Positions 56,125 to 64,000 of a stretch of DNA of 64,000 nt are shown here, piece by piece. The stretch comes from Sabulicella glaciei. Lineage in GTDB: Bacteria; Pseudomonadota; Alphaproteobacteria; Acetobacterales; Acetobacteraceae. Every line of letters starts with the position of its first letter. Positions within the stretch are counted from its first letter, which is position 1. Under the pieces are notes generated by a model. It worked only from the letters and a program-made list of their open reading frames with translations, was not told the DNA's origin and made no database searches. Both the position numbers and the translations under genes were made by a program. The DNA is taken from the NCBI RefSeq assembly GCF_026183895.1, contig NZ_JAPFQI010000001.1:89500-153499 (forward strand), given 5' to 3'.

Positions 56125-57006
56125 ATGAAGGAATTGCGCGTCGGCGACGTGTCCATCACCAGCGTGATCGAGCGCGACGGGCCGTGGCGGCGGCCGGAGG
56201 ACTTCTTTCTCGGCTACGATTCCGCGAAGCAGGCGCAGAACGTCGCCGGGCTTCAGCCCGAGGTGTTCGACCGCGAGTCGGGCAAGATGGTCATCACCTA
56301 CCAGACCTTCATCGTCCGCACGGCGCGCCACGTCATCCTCGTGGACACCTGCACCGGCGAGGACAAGGGCTACGGCCCGCCCATGGACTTCCCCAAGCAG
56401 CGCTGGCTGGACGAGCTTGCGGTCGCGGGGTTGAAGCCGGAGGACGTGGACTACGTCTTCTGCACCCACCTCCACATCGACCATTCGGGCTGGAACACGA
56501 AGCTGGAGAATGGGCGCTGGGTCCCCTTCTTCCCGCGTGCGAAATACGTCTTCCACAAGGGCGAGTACGAAGCCTGGGAGAAGCTGGACCAGGAGGGCGT
56601 GGATCGCCCCGGCGGCGCGGGCGGCGTGTGGCGCATGAACTGCAAGCCCATTGTCGAGGCCGGGCAGGCGCTGCTGGTGGAGGAGGGGTTCGAGATCGAG
56701 CCCGGCATCTCGCTCATGCTCACCGCTGGCCATTCCCCCTGCCATTGCTGCCTGCGCATCGAGAGCGGCGGGAAGCGCGCGATGATCACCGGGGACATGT
56801 TCCACCACCAGCTTCAGTGCTCGGACCCGGAGCTTTCCACCATCTTCTGCTGGGACGCGGAGGCAGCGCGGAAGACGCGGCGCGAGGTGTTCTCGGAAGT
56901 GGCGGATACGGACACGGTGCTGCTGCCCATTCACTTCCCGAGCCCCACGGCCGGGCGGCTGAAGCGCGCCACCTCGGGCTATGCCTGGGAGTGGGCGCAG
57001 GACTGA
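56125..57006 (+). CDS. MBL-fold metallohydrolase
   Basis: A 293-residue metallo-beta-lactamase-fold enzyme with the HxHxDH motif at H115-L-H117-I-D119-H120 (FCTHLHIDHSGW). Other metal ligands are in LTAGHSPCHCCL (His) and ITGDMFHH (Asp), and the late His in LLPIHFPSP. The layout resembles lactonases (AHL lactonase-like) and other hydrolases; the substrate is not evident. No signal peptide. It starts after a 64-base gap with AGGGGAAA before the ATG. Confidence 0.88.
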   Translation: MKELRVGDVSITSVIERDGPWRRPEDFFLGYDSAKQAQNVAGLQPEVFDRESGKMVITYQTFIVRTARHVILVDTCTGEDKGYGPPMDFPKQRWLDELAVAGLKPEDVDYVFCTHLHIDHSGWNTKLENGRWVPFFPRAKYVFHKGEYEAWEKLDQEGVDRPGGAGGVWRMNCKPIVEAGQALLVEEGFEIEPGISLMLTAGHSPCHCCLRIESGGKRAMITGDMFHHQLQCSDPELSTIFCWDAEAARKTRREVFSEVADTDTVLLPIHFPSPTAGRLKRATSGYAWEWAQD

Positions 57007-57022
57007 TGCGGGTTCGGCACGC

Positions 57023-57904
57023 ATGACGGAGGGGATCGGCGCGGTTTCCGCCGTCGTGGTGTCGTTCAACAGCGCGGAGGTTCTGCCTGGCTGCCTCGCC
57101 TCCATCCCGGAGGCGGTGCCGCTCGTCGTGGTGGACAATGCGAGCGGGGATGGCAGCGCCGACCTCGCCGCTCGCCTTGCGCCGCGGGCCCAGGTGCTGC
57201 GGCCTGCGCGCAACCTGGGCTTCGGGCGCGCGGCCAATCTCGGCTTCGCCGAGGTGAAGACCCCCTTCGGCATCCTGCTGAACGCCGATGTGCGCTGCCG
57301 CCCTGGCATGTTCGAGGCCTTGCTGGATGCGGCGCAACGCTATCCGGGAGCGGGTATGCTGGCGCCTTGCTGCTGGGCGCCGGACGGGGCGCTGCAATTC
57401 GGTCGGCCGGGGCTGTTCGAGAAGCGCGGCGGGGCGGTGCCCGCCATGCCCTCGGGGGATTGCTGCGCGCCCTATGTCGGCGGCTCCGCCATGTTCTTTC
57501 GCATGGACGCCTTCCGCGCCGTAGGCGGCTTCGACGACGCGCTGTTCCTGTATTTCGAGGATGACGATCTGTGCTTTCGCCTGCGCCGGGCGGGGCATTC
57601 GCTCGTGCATGTGCAGGGAGCGGCCCTGGACCACGCCGCCGGTCGCTCCTCCGCACCCTCGCCGCGCCTGGAATGGTGGAAGCACTGGCACATGGCGTGG
57701 TCGGCCCTGCACATGGAGCGCAAGCATCGCGGCAGGGTGCGGGCGGCGGCGCATGGGGTGGGCCTGGCGGCCGAACTGGCGGCGCGGCTGGCCTTCCGGC
57801 CTTTCCATCCGTCGCGCGCCAAGTGGTCGGCGCGGCTGGCCGGGACCCTGGCCTTCCTGCGCGGCGTCCGGGCCGTGGACCGGCCTCCGGAAGGGGCCGC
57901 CTGA
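57023..57904 (+). CDS. Family 2 glycosyltransferase
   Basis: A 293-residue GT-A glycosyltransferase of family 2. VSAVVVSFNSAEVLPGCLAS begins the nucleotide-binding fold, LVVVDNASGDGSADLA and GILLNADVRCRPG provide the donor and metal site (DxD-like in NADVRC), and FLYFEDDDLCFRLRRAG the acceptor-side acids. The rhamnosyltransferase-like layout suggests cell-surface polysaccharide work. The C-terminal helical stretch (from about 200) is amphipathic and basic. Confidence 0.9.
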   Translation: MTEGIGAVSAVVVSFNSAEVLPGCLASIPEAVPLVVVDNASGDGSADLAARLAPRAQVLRPARNLGFGRAANLGFAEVKTPFGILLNADVRCRPGMFEALLDAAQRYPGAGMLAPCCWAPDGALQFGRPGLFEKRGGAVPAMPSGDCCAPYVGGSAMFFRMDAFRAVGGFDDALFLYFEDDDLCFRLRRAGHSLVHVQGAALDHAAGRSSAPSPRLEWWKHWHMAWSALHMERKHRGRVRAAAHGVGLAAELAARLAFRPFHPSRAKWSARLAGTLAFLRGVRAVDRPPEGAA

Positions 57905-57936
57905 CCGGGGCGGCCCGGCTGCGTTATGATGCGGCC

Positions 57937-58899
57937 ATGCCTGAGATCCTCACCGTCCCGCCCGCCGAGGCCGACACGCGCCTCGACCGCTGGCTGAAGC
58001 GCCGCTTCCCCGCGCTCACCCAGGGGGCCCTGCAGAAGATGCTGCGTACCGGGCAGATCCGCGTGGACGGCCGCAAGGCCGAGGCCAACACGCGCCTGCC
58101 TGCCGGTGCGGAATTGCGCGTCCCCCCCATGCCAACCACCCCGGCGCCCCGCGCCGAGCCGAAGCCGGTGCCCGAGGCCCTGGCCCGCGACCTCCAGGCG
58201 CGGGTGCTCTTCCGCGACGAGAGCGTGATAGTGCTGGACAAGCCGCATGGACTGCCCGTGCAGGGAGGGCCCGGCATCACGCGCCACCTGGACGGTGCGC
58301 TGGAAGCACTGCGCTTCGGCGCGGAGGATCGGCCGCGCCTTGTCCACCGGCTGGACCGCGACACCTCCGGCCTCCTGGTGCTGGCGCGCAGCCAGTCCGC
58401 GGCGGGTGCGCTGGCGGCGGCGTTCCGGGGCCGCGACGTGCACAAGACCTACTGGGCCGTAGTGGTGGGCGAGCCGGAACACGCGGGCGGCCGCATCGAG
58501 ATGGCGCTGTCCAAGGAGGGCGGCCCGCGCGGCGAGCGCATGGCGCCCGACCCCAAGGGCAGCCGCGCCACGACCGAGTTCGCCGTGCTGGACAAGGCCC
58601 GTCGTCGCGCGGCGCTGCTGCGGCTGGAGCCGCTGACCGGGCGCACGCACCAGCTTCGCGTCCACTGTGCCGAGGCGTTGCGGACCCCGATCCTGGGCGA
58701 CGGAAAATACGGCGGGGCGGCGGCGCATCTGGAAGGCTTGTCCGGCCAGTTGCACCTCCATGCCCGTGCCCTGCGTCTGCCGCACCCGGACGGCGGCATG
58801 CTGGAGGTGGAAGCGGCGGTGCCGCCGCACATGGAGGAAACGATGCGCTTCCTGGGCTTCGACAATCCCGCCCCCCGCCCGCCGAGGCGCCGGGCATGA
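57937..58899 (+). CDS. RluA/RluC-family pseudouridine synthase
   Basis: A 320-residue RNA-modifying enzyme. An S4-like RNA-binding domain (RLDRWLKRRFPALTQGALQK) is followed by the catalytic domain with HRLDRDTSGLLVLA, where D140 is the catalytic Asp, then PLTGRTHQLRVHCAEALR and GDGKYGG. The layout matches RluC/RluD (23S rRNA) but exact sites cannot be told. The stop is ATGA-coupled to the AsmA gene. Confidence 0.93.
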   Translation: MPEILTVPPAEADTRLDRWLKRRFPALTQGALQKMLRTGQIRVDGRKAEANTRLPAGAELRVPPMPTTPAPRAEPKPVPEALARDLQARVLFRDESVIVLDKPHGLPVQGGPGITRHLDGALEALRFGAEDRPRLVHRLDRDTSGLLVLARSQSAAGALAAAFRGRDVHKTYWAVVVGEPEHAGGRIEMALSKEGGPRGERMAPDPKGSRATTEFAVLDKARRRAALLRLEPLTGRTHQLRVHCAEALRTPILGDGKYGGAAAHLEGLSGQLHLHARALRLPHPDGGMLEVEAAVPPHMEETMRFLGFDNPAPRPPRRRA

Positions 58900-61217
58900 G
58901 GCGCTGGCTCCTCGTGGCTCTGGGCCTCGTCATCCTCCTGCCGCTGCTCGTCATCGGCGGATTTCTCTTGTTCTTCGACGCGGACTCCTTCCGGCCACGC
59001 CTCGTCGAGGCGGTGTCGCGCGCCACGGGCCGCCCCTTCTCGGCCGAACGCCTTGCGCTGACGCCGGGGCTCGTGCCCGTGGTGGTGTTGGAGGGGGCGC
59101 GACTGGGCAATGTCGAGGGCGGCTCGCGGCCCGAGATGCTGACGCTCCGCCGCGCCGAGCTTCGCCTCGCCCTGCTGCCGCTGATCGGCGGGCGGGCCGA
59201 GGTGCGCGCACTGACCCTGGAAGGCGGCGACCTCCTACTGGAGAAGGGAAACTGGAACTTTACCCCCACGCGCGCGGAGGTCGCGCCTGCGCCCACCCCC
59301 GAACCGACGGCGCGCCCGGCGGAGGACGGCACGGCGCTCGACATCCGCGAGGTGACGCTGCGCGACTGGGTGGTGACCGTGGGCGGCGAGCGAATCGTCG
59401 TGCCGCGCGCCCGCATCGCCGGGACGGGGCTGGGCCAGCCCTACGACCTTTCCGCCACGCTGGTGGCGCGCGGCGCGGAGGCGCTGGTGGAAGGGCGCGG
59501 CGGCCCGGAGGGCGGGCGGATCTCCGCCACGCTGCCCGGCGCCCGCGTTTCCGCCGAGGCGCGGCGCGAGGGCGCGGACTGGCAGGGGCGGCTGGAGGCG
59601 CAGGCACCGCGCCTGGCCGATCTGTCGGGCCTGGCAGGGCGTCCGCTGCCGCCGCTGACCGGCGTGTCCCTGCGCGCCGAGGGTGGGATCGTGGGCGGCA
59701 CGCCGCGCCTCGCCTCGCTGGAGGCGACGGCGCAGGGCGGTGCGCTGCCCGACTTCACCCTAGAAGGGGCGCGGCTTTCCATGGCGGCGATCGACGGCCC
59801 GGCACGGCTGGACGCGCGCGGCCAGTTTCGCGGCCAGCCCTTGGTGATCACGGGAGAGGCCACGCCCATCGCCTTCACCGAGGGGCGCCCAGCCCCCGTC
59901 GCGCTGCGCGCGGAGGCGGCAGGCGGCACCCTTGCGGTGACCGGGCAGTGGCCCGGCGCGCTGCGTGTGGAAGGACGGGCGCCGGAGCTTGCCCCTGTCG
60001 CCGCCCTGGCCGGCATCGGCCTGCCGCCACTGCGCGACGTGGCTCTGGCGGCGCGCGTCACGGCGCGCGGGACCACCGGCGCGGCGCTCGAAGAGCTTTC
60101 CTTCAACTCCTCGGCGGGCGATCTGCGCGGGAACCTGGAACTGGGCTGGGCCGGACGACCCAGCCTGCGGGGGGAGGTGCAGTCCGAACGCCTCGACCTC
60201 GACGTGTTGACGGCACGCGCCGCGGCCGGGGCGGGGGCCCCTGCGGCCCAGGCAGCGCCGACGCCTTCGCCCGCGCCTGGGGGTCCGGCCCGGCTGATCC
60301 CGGAGGTGCCCGTGGATGTCTCGGCACTGCGGCTCTTCGATTCCGACCTGCGCTTCCGCATCGGCGCGCTGCGCTGGAGCGGGACGGATTACCGCGACGT
60401 GTCCGGGCGCCTCGTCAACGAAGGCGGTCGGGCGCGCCTCGATCCGTTCCAGGCGACGGTGCCCGGCGGCCGGATCAACCTGCGCCTCGCGGCGGATGCG
60501 ATGGCCGACCCGCCGGCCTTGCAGGTGGCGGGGAGCGGGCAGGGGCTTGACCTCGGCGCGCTGACAAGAGGCGGGCCGGTGCAGGGGCGTGGCGACCTGG
60601 ACATGGATCTGCGCGGGCAGGGACGCACCACCCGGGCCCTGGCGGCGACCGCCACGGGGCATCTTGGCCTCGCCGTGACGGAAGGGCGGTTGACCGGCGG
60701 ATGGGCCAACGCGGTCGGCCAGATCGTGCCGGGGGCCGGCGGCGCCGTGCCGCTTTCCTGCGGCGCCTTCCGCTGGCGGCTGGACCGCGGCGTGGCGCGG
60801 ACGGAGGTGCTGTATCTCGAAGGCGCGCCCGGCCGCGCCGCCGGGGAGGGGACAGTCAATCTGCGCGACGAGACGCTGAATGGCCGGATCACCGTGGATC
60901 TCCGCGTCGCCGGGGTGCGGGTGCGCGCCCCCATCCCGGTGACCGGCACGCTGCTGGACCCGAAGCTGGAAGCGCGCGGCCTCGTGGAGGGGGCATTGGC
61001 CGGCGATCTGGGCAATCAGCTGGAGCGGCTGGTGCCTGGGATCGGCGGCGTGCTGCCCAACCAGGCGGGGCCGTCCCTGCCGGATTGCGGCGCGGCGCTT
61101 CGCGTGGCGCGGGGCGGACGGGAGGGACCCGTGCCCGCCCCTGCGGCACGGCCGGCCGACCCGGCGCGCAACCCAGCCCCCGTGATCGAGAACCTCTTGC
61201 GCGGACTGCTGCGATGA
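58896..61217 (+). CDS. AsmA family protein
   Basis: A 773-residue envelope protein with an N-terminal membrane anchor (LLVALGLVILLPLLVIGGFL) and a periplasmic body with the AsmA N-terminal pattern (RPFSAERLALTPGLVPVVVL). An Ala/Pro linker lies about 443-468. The C-terminal AsmA-like part contains GLDLGALTRGGPVQGRGDLD and the late IPVTGTLLDPKLEARGLVEG. AsmA-like proteins are thought to carry phospholipids to the outer membrane. It is chained to the RluC-type gene before it and to the ATP12 gene after it. Confidence 0.92.
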   Translation: MRRWLLVALGLVILLPLLVIGGFLLFFDADSFRPRLVEAVSRATGRPFSAERLALTPGLVPVVVLEGARLGNVEGGSRPEMLTLRRAELRLALLPLIGGRAEVRALTLEGGDLLLEKGNWNFTPTRAEVAPAPTPEPTARPAEDGTALDIREVTLRDWVVTVGGERIVVPRARIAGTGLGQPYDLSATLVARGAEALVEGRGGPEGGRISATLPGARVSAEARREGADWQGRLEAQAPRLADLSGLAGRPLPPLTGVSLRAEGGIVGGTPRLASLEATAQGGALPDFTLEGARLSMAAIDGPARLDARGQFRGQPLVITGEATPIAFTEGRPAPVALRAEAAGGTLAVTGQWPGALRVEGRAPELAPVAALAGIGLPPLRDVALAARVTARGTTGAALEELSFNSSAGDLRGNLELGWAGRPSLRGEVQSERLDLDVLTARAAAGAGAPAAQAAPTPSPAPGGPARLIPEVPVDVSALRLFDSDLRFRIGALRWSGTDYRDVSGRLVNEGGRARLDPFQATVPGGRINLRLAADAMADPPALQVAGSGQGLDLGALTRGGPVQGRGDLDMDLRGQGRTTRALAATATGHLGLAVTEGRLTGGWANAVGQIVPGAGGAVPLSCGAFRWRLDRGVARTEVLYLEGAPGRAAGEGTVNLRDETLNGRITVDLRVAGVRVRAPIPVTGTLLDPKLEARGLVEGALAGDLGNQLERLVPGIGGVLPNQAGPSLPDCGAALRVARGGREGPVPAPAARPADPARNPAPVIENLLRGLLR

Positions 61218-61915
61218 AGCGCTTCTGGGACGAGGCCGGCGTGGTGCCGGAGGATGGCCGCTTCGCGGTGCGGCTGGACGGGCGCCCGGTGCGCCTGCCG
61301 GGCGGCGGCACGCTTTCCGTCGAGCAGGCGCCGCTCGCCGATGCGCTGGCGGCGGAATGGCAGGCCGCGGGCGGCACGAAGGGCGGCGAGATGCGCTGGG
61401 ACGACGTGCCGCTCACCCGCCTCGTTGGCACGGCGGCGGAGCGGATCGCCCCCGACCCGGCCCCCACCGTCGCCGCCATTGCCCGCTATGGCGAGACCGA
61501 CCTGCTCTGCTACCGCGCCGATGACCCGGCGCTGGCGGCGCGGCAGGCCAAGGCATGGCAGCCCTGGCTCGACTGGTCGCGCGATGCGCTGGGCGCGGAG
61601 TTGGCGGTGACGGAGGGCATCATGCCGCTGCGCCAGCCCTCGGCAGCGCTGCGGGCGCTGGAGGGGGCGGTGGCGGCGCACCCGCCCGTGGCCCTCGCGG
61701 CGTTGGGCGTGCTGGTGCCCGCGCTCGGCTCGCTGGTGCTGGGGCTCGCAGTCACGCAGGGCGGCCTCGCGCCGGAAGAAGCGCATCGCCTCGCCATCCT
61801 GGACGAGCTGTTCCAGGAGGAGCGATGGGGCCTGGACTGGGAAGCGGAGGAGCGGCGGACCCGCGTGGCGGGGGAGATCGCCATGGCGGCGCGCCTCGCG
61901 GCGCTGGCGCGCTGA
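61214..61915 (+). CDS. ATP12-family F1-ATPase assembly chaperone
   Basis: A 233-residue ATP12 homologue, typical of alphaproteobacteria and mitochondria, that helps assemble the F1 alpha subunit. [20 protein letters not shown] and [20 protein letters not shown] match the N-terminal domain, [16 protein letters not shown] the central domain, and EEHRLAIL-like plus [17 protein letters not shown] the C-terminal one. ATGA-coupled to AsmA and TGATG-coupled to acylphosphatase. Confidence 0.93.
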   Translation: MKRFWDEAGVVPEDGRFAVRLDGRPVRLPGGGTLSVEQAPLADALAAEWQAAGGTKGGEMRWDDVPLTRLVGTAAERIAPDPAPTVAAIARYGETDLLCYRADDPALAARQAKAWQPWLDWSRDALGAELAVTEGIMPLRQPSAALRALEGAVAAHPPVALAALGVLVPALGSLVLGLAVTQGGLAPEEAHRLAILDELFQEERWGLDWEAEERRTRVAGEIAMAARLAALAR

Positions 61916-62187
61916 TGGCGACGCTGGTCCGCATCGCCGGGCGCGTGCAGGGCGTGGGCTACCGGGACTGGCTGGTCGCGGAGGCGCGGGCGCATGGCCT
62001 GGCGGGATGGGTGCGGAACCGGCGCGACGGGTCAGTGGAGGCGCTGCTGGCGGGTGACCGGCCCTCCGTGCAGGAAGTTCTCCTCGCCTGCCGGCGCGGC
62101 CCGCCCGCGGCGCGCGTCGATTCGCTGGAGGAAAGCCTGGCGGAAGATCCGAGCGAGCCGGGATTTCATCGCCTCCCCACCGCCTGA
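61915..62187 (+). CDS. acyP: Acylphosphatase
   Basis: A 90-residue enzyme that hydrolyses carboxyl-phosphate bonds. The active-site loop is [15 protein letters not shown] with catalytic Arg17, and Asn35 in [14 protein letters not shown] is the second catalytic residue. Small and full length. The start overlaps the stop of the ATP12 gene (TGATG); it ends just before the structured leader of the helicase gene. Confidence 0.96.
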   Translation: MATLVRIAGRVQGVGYRDWLVAEARAHGLAGWVRNRRDGSVEALLAGDRPSVQEVLLACRRGPPAARVDSLEESLAEDPSEPGFHRLPTA

Positions 62188-62229
62188 TCTTGCAATCGCC
62201 GCTGCAATGCAGCATGTTGGGAATGTCGC

Positions 62230-62383
62230 GCGGGCCTCCTGGCCCGCCCGGAACCGGCCGCGTTAGCCGGCCTGGCGAAAGCCCAGGCCCGTCCTGCCGG
62301 TTCCATGAGGCTTTCAAGCCCGGAACGGCCCAGAACGCGGGGCTTTCCCCACGATACGACGACACGCGGCGCGCTCGCGCCGC
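62230..62383 (+). promoter_or_regulatory. Hairpin-rich leader upstream of the DEAD-box helicase
   Basis: In the 206-base gap before the helicase start are several perfect stems: GCGGGCC-TCCT-GGCCCGC (62230-62247); an outer stem GGAACCGGC (62250-62258) with GCCGGTTCC (62296-62304) enclosing GGCCTGG-CGAAAGC-CCAGGCC (62269-62289); GGCT-TTCA-AGCC (62309-62320); GGGG-CTTT-CCCC (62339-62350); and GCGGCGCG (62366-62373) with CGCGCCGC (62376-62383), which ends directly at AGGA of the ribosome-binding site. It is probably an RNA element controlling the helicase, possibly by feedback on RNA structure. Rfam membership not tested. Confidence 0.6.
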
Positions 62384-62393
62384 AGGATGAATC

Positions 62394-63770
62394 ATGACCC
62401 GTTTTGACGAACTCGGCCTCGACCCCCTGCTGCTGCAGGCGCTGTCGGAGGCTGGGCACGAGACTCCCACCCCCATCCAGGCGCAGGCCATCCCGGCCGG
62501 CCTCGCGGGCCGCGACGTGCTGGGCATCGCCCAGACCGGCACCGGCAAGACCGCGGCCTTCGCCCTGCCCATCCTTCATCGCCTGAAGCAGGGCGGTGGG
62601 CGCCCGCCGCGCGGCGGCTGCCGCGTGCTGGTGCTGAGCCCGACGCGCGAGCTGGCCTCGCAGATCGCGGACAGCTTCAAGAAGTACGGCAAGCATCTCG
62701 GCTTCTCGACCGAGGTGGTGTTCGGCGGCGTCGGCCACGTGCCGCAGCAGCGCGCCCTGGCGCGCGGCGTGGACGTGCTGGTGGCGACGCCGGGCCGCCT
62801 GCTCGACCACATGGGCACGCGCCATGCCCGCCTCGACCATGTCGAGGTGCTGGTGCTGGATGAGGCGGACCAGATGCTCGACAAGGGCTTCCTGCCGCCG
62901 ATCCGCAAGATCGTGGCCGCGGTGCCGCAGCGCCAGCAGACGCTGTTCTTCTCGGCCACCATGCCGTCCGACATCGCCTACTTGGCCCGCGACATGCTGC
63001 GCGAACCGGTGCGCGTGGAGGTGACGCCCGTCGCCACCACGGCGGAGCGCGTGAACCAGCGCGCCATCCTGCTGGAGCCGGGCGCGAAGCGCGCGACGCT
63101 CGCCAAGCTGCTGCGCGGCGAGGGCGTGGGCCGCACGCTGATCTTCTCCCGCACCAAGCACGGCGCGGACAAGATCGTGAAGGCGCTGGAGCAGGACGGG
63201 CTCGCGGCCAATGCCATCCACGGCAACAAGGGCCAGAGCCAGCGCGAGCGGGCGTTGGCCGAGTTCAAGTCGGGCCGGGCGCCGATCCTGGTGGCGACCG
63301 ACATCGCGGCGCGCGGCATCGACGTTCGCGAGGTGACGCACGTCATCCAGCACGACCTGCCGGAAGTGCCGGAAACATACGTCCACCGCATCGGCCGCAC
63401 GGCGCGCGCCGGGGCGGAGGGCGAGGCGGTGGCCCTGGTGGCGCCGGACGAGCTGGGCCTGCTGCGAGCGGTGGAGCGCCTGACGCGCCAGTCCGTGCCG
63501 ATGGAGGACCACCGCGCCGACAAGTCTGGCCGCCTGGACGATCGCGCCACCCCAGTGCGCCCGCAGCGCGGGCCGCGCCCGGGTCGCGATCAGCAGCCCT
63601 CGCGCAAGCCGCAGGGGGCGCAGGCGCGTCACCAGCCCGCCGCGAAGGGCGGGCCGGCGAAGCCGCAGGGGCAGCAGCAGCGCCGCCCCGACGCGCCGCG
63701 CGGCGGCGAAGCCCCGCGCCGCCGCTCGGGCGACGACGCGGGCCGCGTCTTCATGGCGCGCGGCCGCTGA
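62394..63770 (+). CDS. DEAD-box ATP-dependent RNA helicase
   Basis: A 458-residue RNA helicase of the RhlE/SrmB type. Motifs in order: Q motif PTPIQAQAIP, I AQTGTGKT (46-53), Ia SPTRELASQ, Ib TPGRLLDHM, II DEAD (156-159), III SAT near 186, IV LIFSRTKHGADKI, V DIAARGIDVREV and VI HRIGRTARAG. A disordered, Arg/Pro/Gln-rich basic tail (about 370-458, QQQRRPDAPR) is likely RNA-binding. Such helicases remodel rRNA and help the degradosome. The leader is unusually structured. Confidence 0.95.
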   Translation: MTRFDELGLDPLLLQALSEAGHETPTPIQAQAIPAGLAGRDVLGIAQTGTGKTAAFALPILHRLKQGGGRPPRGGCRVLVLSPTRELASQIADSFKKYGKHLGFSTEVVFGGVGHVPQQRALARGVDVLVATPGRLLDHMGTRHARLDHVEVLVLDEADQMLDKGFLPPIRKIVAAVPQRQQTLFFSATMPSDIAYLARDMLREPVRVEVTPVATTAERVNQRAILLEPGAKRATLAKLLRGEGVGRTLIFSRTKHGADKIVKALEQDGLAANAIHGNKGQSQRERALAEFKSGRAPILVATDIAARGIDVREVTHVIQHDLPEVPETYVHRIGRTARAGAEGEAVALVAPDELGLLRAVERLTRQSVPMEDHRADKSGRLDDRATPVRPQRGPRPGRDQQPSRKPQGAQARHQPAAKGGPAKPQGQQQRRPDAPRGGEAPRRRSGDDAGRVFMARGR

Positions 63771-63781
63771 GCGAACCGGCC

Positions 63782-63866
63782 GGGGGGGGGGGGGGGGCAC
63801 CACCCCCCCCCCCCCCCCCCCCCCGGCGGAGGCACCCACCCCCCCCAGCGGGGGGGGGCGGGGGGG
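63782..63866. repeat. Long G and C homopolymer cluster
   Basis: Sixteen G (63782-63797), 22 C (63803-63824), 8 C (63839-63846), 9 G (63850-63858) and 7 G (63860-63866) occur just after the helicase stop. The G and C tracts can pair into a hairpin or form quadruplexes. Such runs are otherwise absent from the window. They may be real (terminator, contingency locus) or an assembly or homopolymer-call error. Confidence 0.7.
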
Positions 63867-63874
63867 CCCCGGGC

Positions 63875-64000
63875 GGCAGCGGGGCTGCCAGCGACGGCCG
63901 GATCTGCGGCATCACCACGGGGGGGCCGGGGGGCAACGGTGGGGCTGGGGGCTCCGCTTCCGTCCAATGGACCGGCGGCACCATCCAGAGATTTGGCACC
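63875..64000 (+). other. Open glycine-rich reading without visible start
   Basis: A plus-strand frame open to the window edge encodes 42 residues such as GITTGGPGGNGGAGG and ASVQWTGGTIQRFGT. The wording looks protein-like, but no start codon precedes it because the homopolymers intervene. An equally open, Pro-rich minus-strand frame exists, so coding status is uncertain. Nothing else is seen in the last 134 bases. Confidence 0.2.

Noticed and set aside
63751..63999. An 82-codon Pro/Gly-rich minus-strand open frame
   Set aside because: Most of it is generated by the homopolymer tracts and it overlaps the helicase end; no recognisable content.

Overview
The window is a dense, very GC-rich piece of bacterial chromosome. 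Its gene content, gene order and protein signatures point to an alphaproteobacterium, most likely Acetobacteraceae (Roseomonas-like). The evidence is a C-terminal sdhE fragment next to mfd; the rpsB-tsf-pyrH-frr-uppS-cdsA-dxr-rseP-bamA-skp-lpxD-fabZ-lpxA-lpxI string; lptF-lptG-lptD-surA-rsmA; hda with an AI-2E family permease; an ATP12-type F1 chaperone; and a Bug-type periplasmic receptor. I see no rRNA, tRNA, CRISPR array, insertion sequence or prophage. The content is core chromosome with a few accessory genes, and no gene-free stretch exceeds about 230 bases.

Layout. 1-5402 (+): sdhE end, mfd, a GFA-family protein and an M20 peptidase, joined by ATGA overlaps. 5381-7632 (-): VOC protein and gamma-glutamyltransferase, divergent from phnN (7700-8233). 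8374-22154 (+): a long essential block covering translation (rpsB, tsf, frr), UMP kinase, undecaprenyl-PP and CDP-DAG synthesis, the MEP pathway (dxr), site-2 protease, outer-membrane assembly (bamA, skp), lipid A synthesis (lpxD, fabZ, lpxA, lpxI) and gloA, closed by a GC-rich hairpin. 22261-26102 (+): an unusual membrane-anchored ExeA-like ATPase, yicC, gmk and an AEC permease. 26106-32796 (-): ppx, ppk, hda, AI-2E permease, CDP-alcohol phosphatidyltransferase and a secreted DUF2066-like protein (transcribed in the reverse of this listing), divergent from purM-purN and a small aa3-oxidase-IV-like protein. 34814-46012: ndk, a 49-residue protein, an ABC-F ATPase, a methyltransferase, a Bug receptor, a 1173-residue glycosyltransferase-like protein, holC and two tandem M17 aminopeptidases. 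46013-56060 (+): cysQ, Sua5-type protein, FAD oxidase, lptF-lptG-lptD, surA, rsmA. 56125-63770 (+): MBL hydrolase, GT2, RluC-type synthase, AsmA, ATP12, acylphosphatase and a DEAD-box helicase behind a hairpin-rich leader. The last 230 bases contain long G and C homopolymers.

The genes cooperate mainly in envelope biogenesis: lipid A synthesis, LPS export (LptFGD), outer-membrane protein folding (SurA, Skp, BamA), undecaprenyl phosphate and phospholipids. Nineteen junctions are 1-4 base stop/start overlaps, so translational coupling is pervasive.

The items most worth a second look are: the hairpin-rich helicase leader (62188-62393); the ATPase with a C-terminal domain I cannot identify (22261-23604) and its upstream inverted repeat; a likely CTG start for purM; lpxB and pdxA absent from their usual clusters; the tandem M17 pair; and the multidomain glycosyltransferase. 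All calls are by eye; no database search was run.
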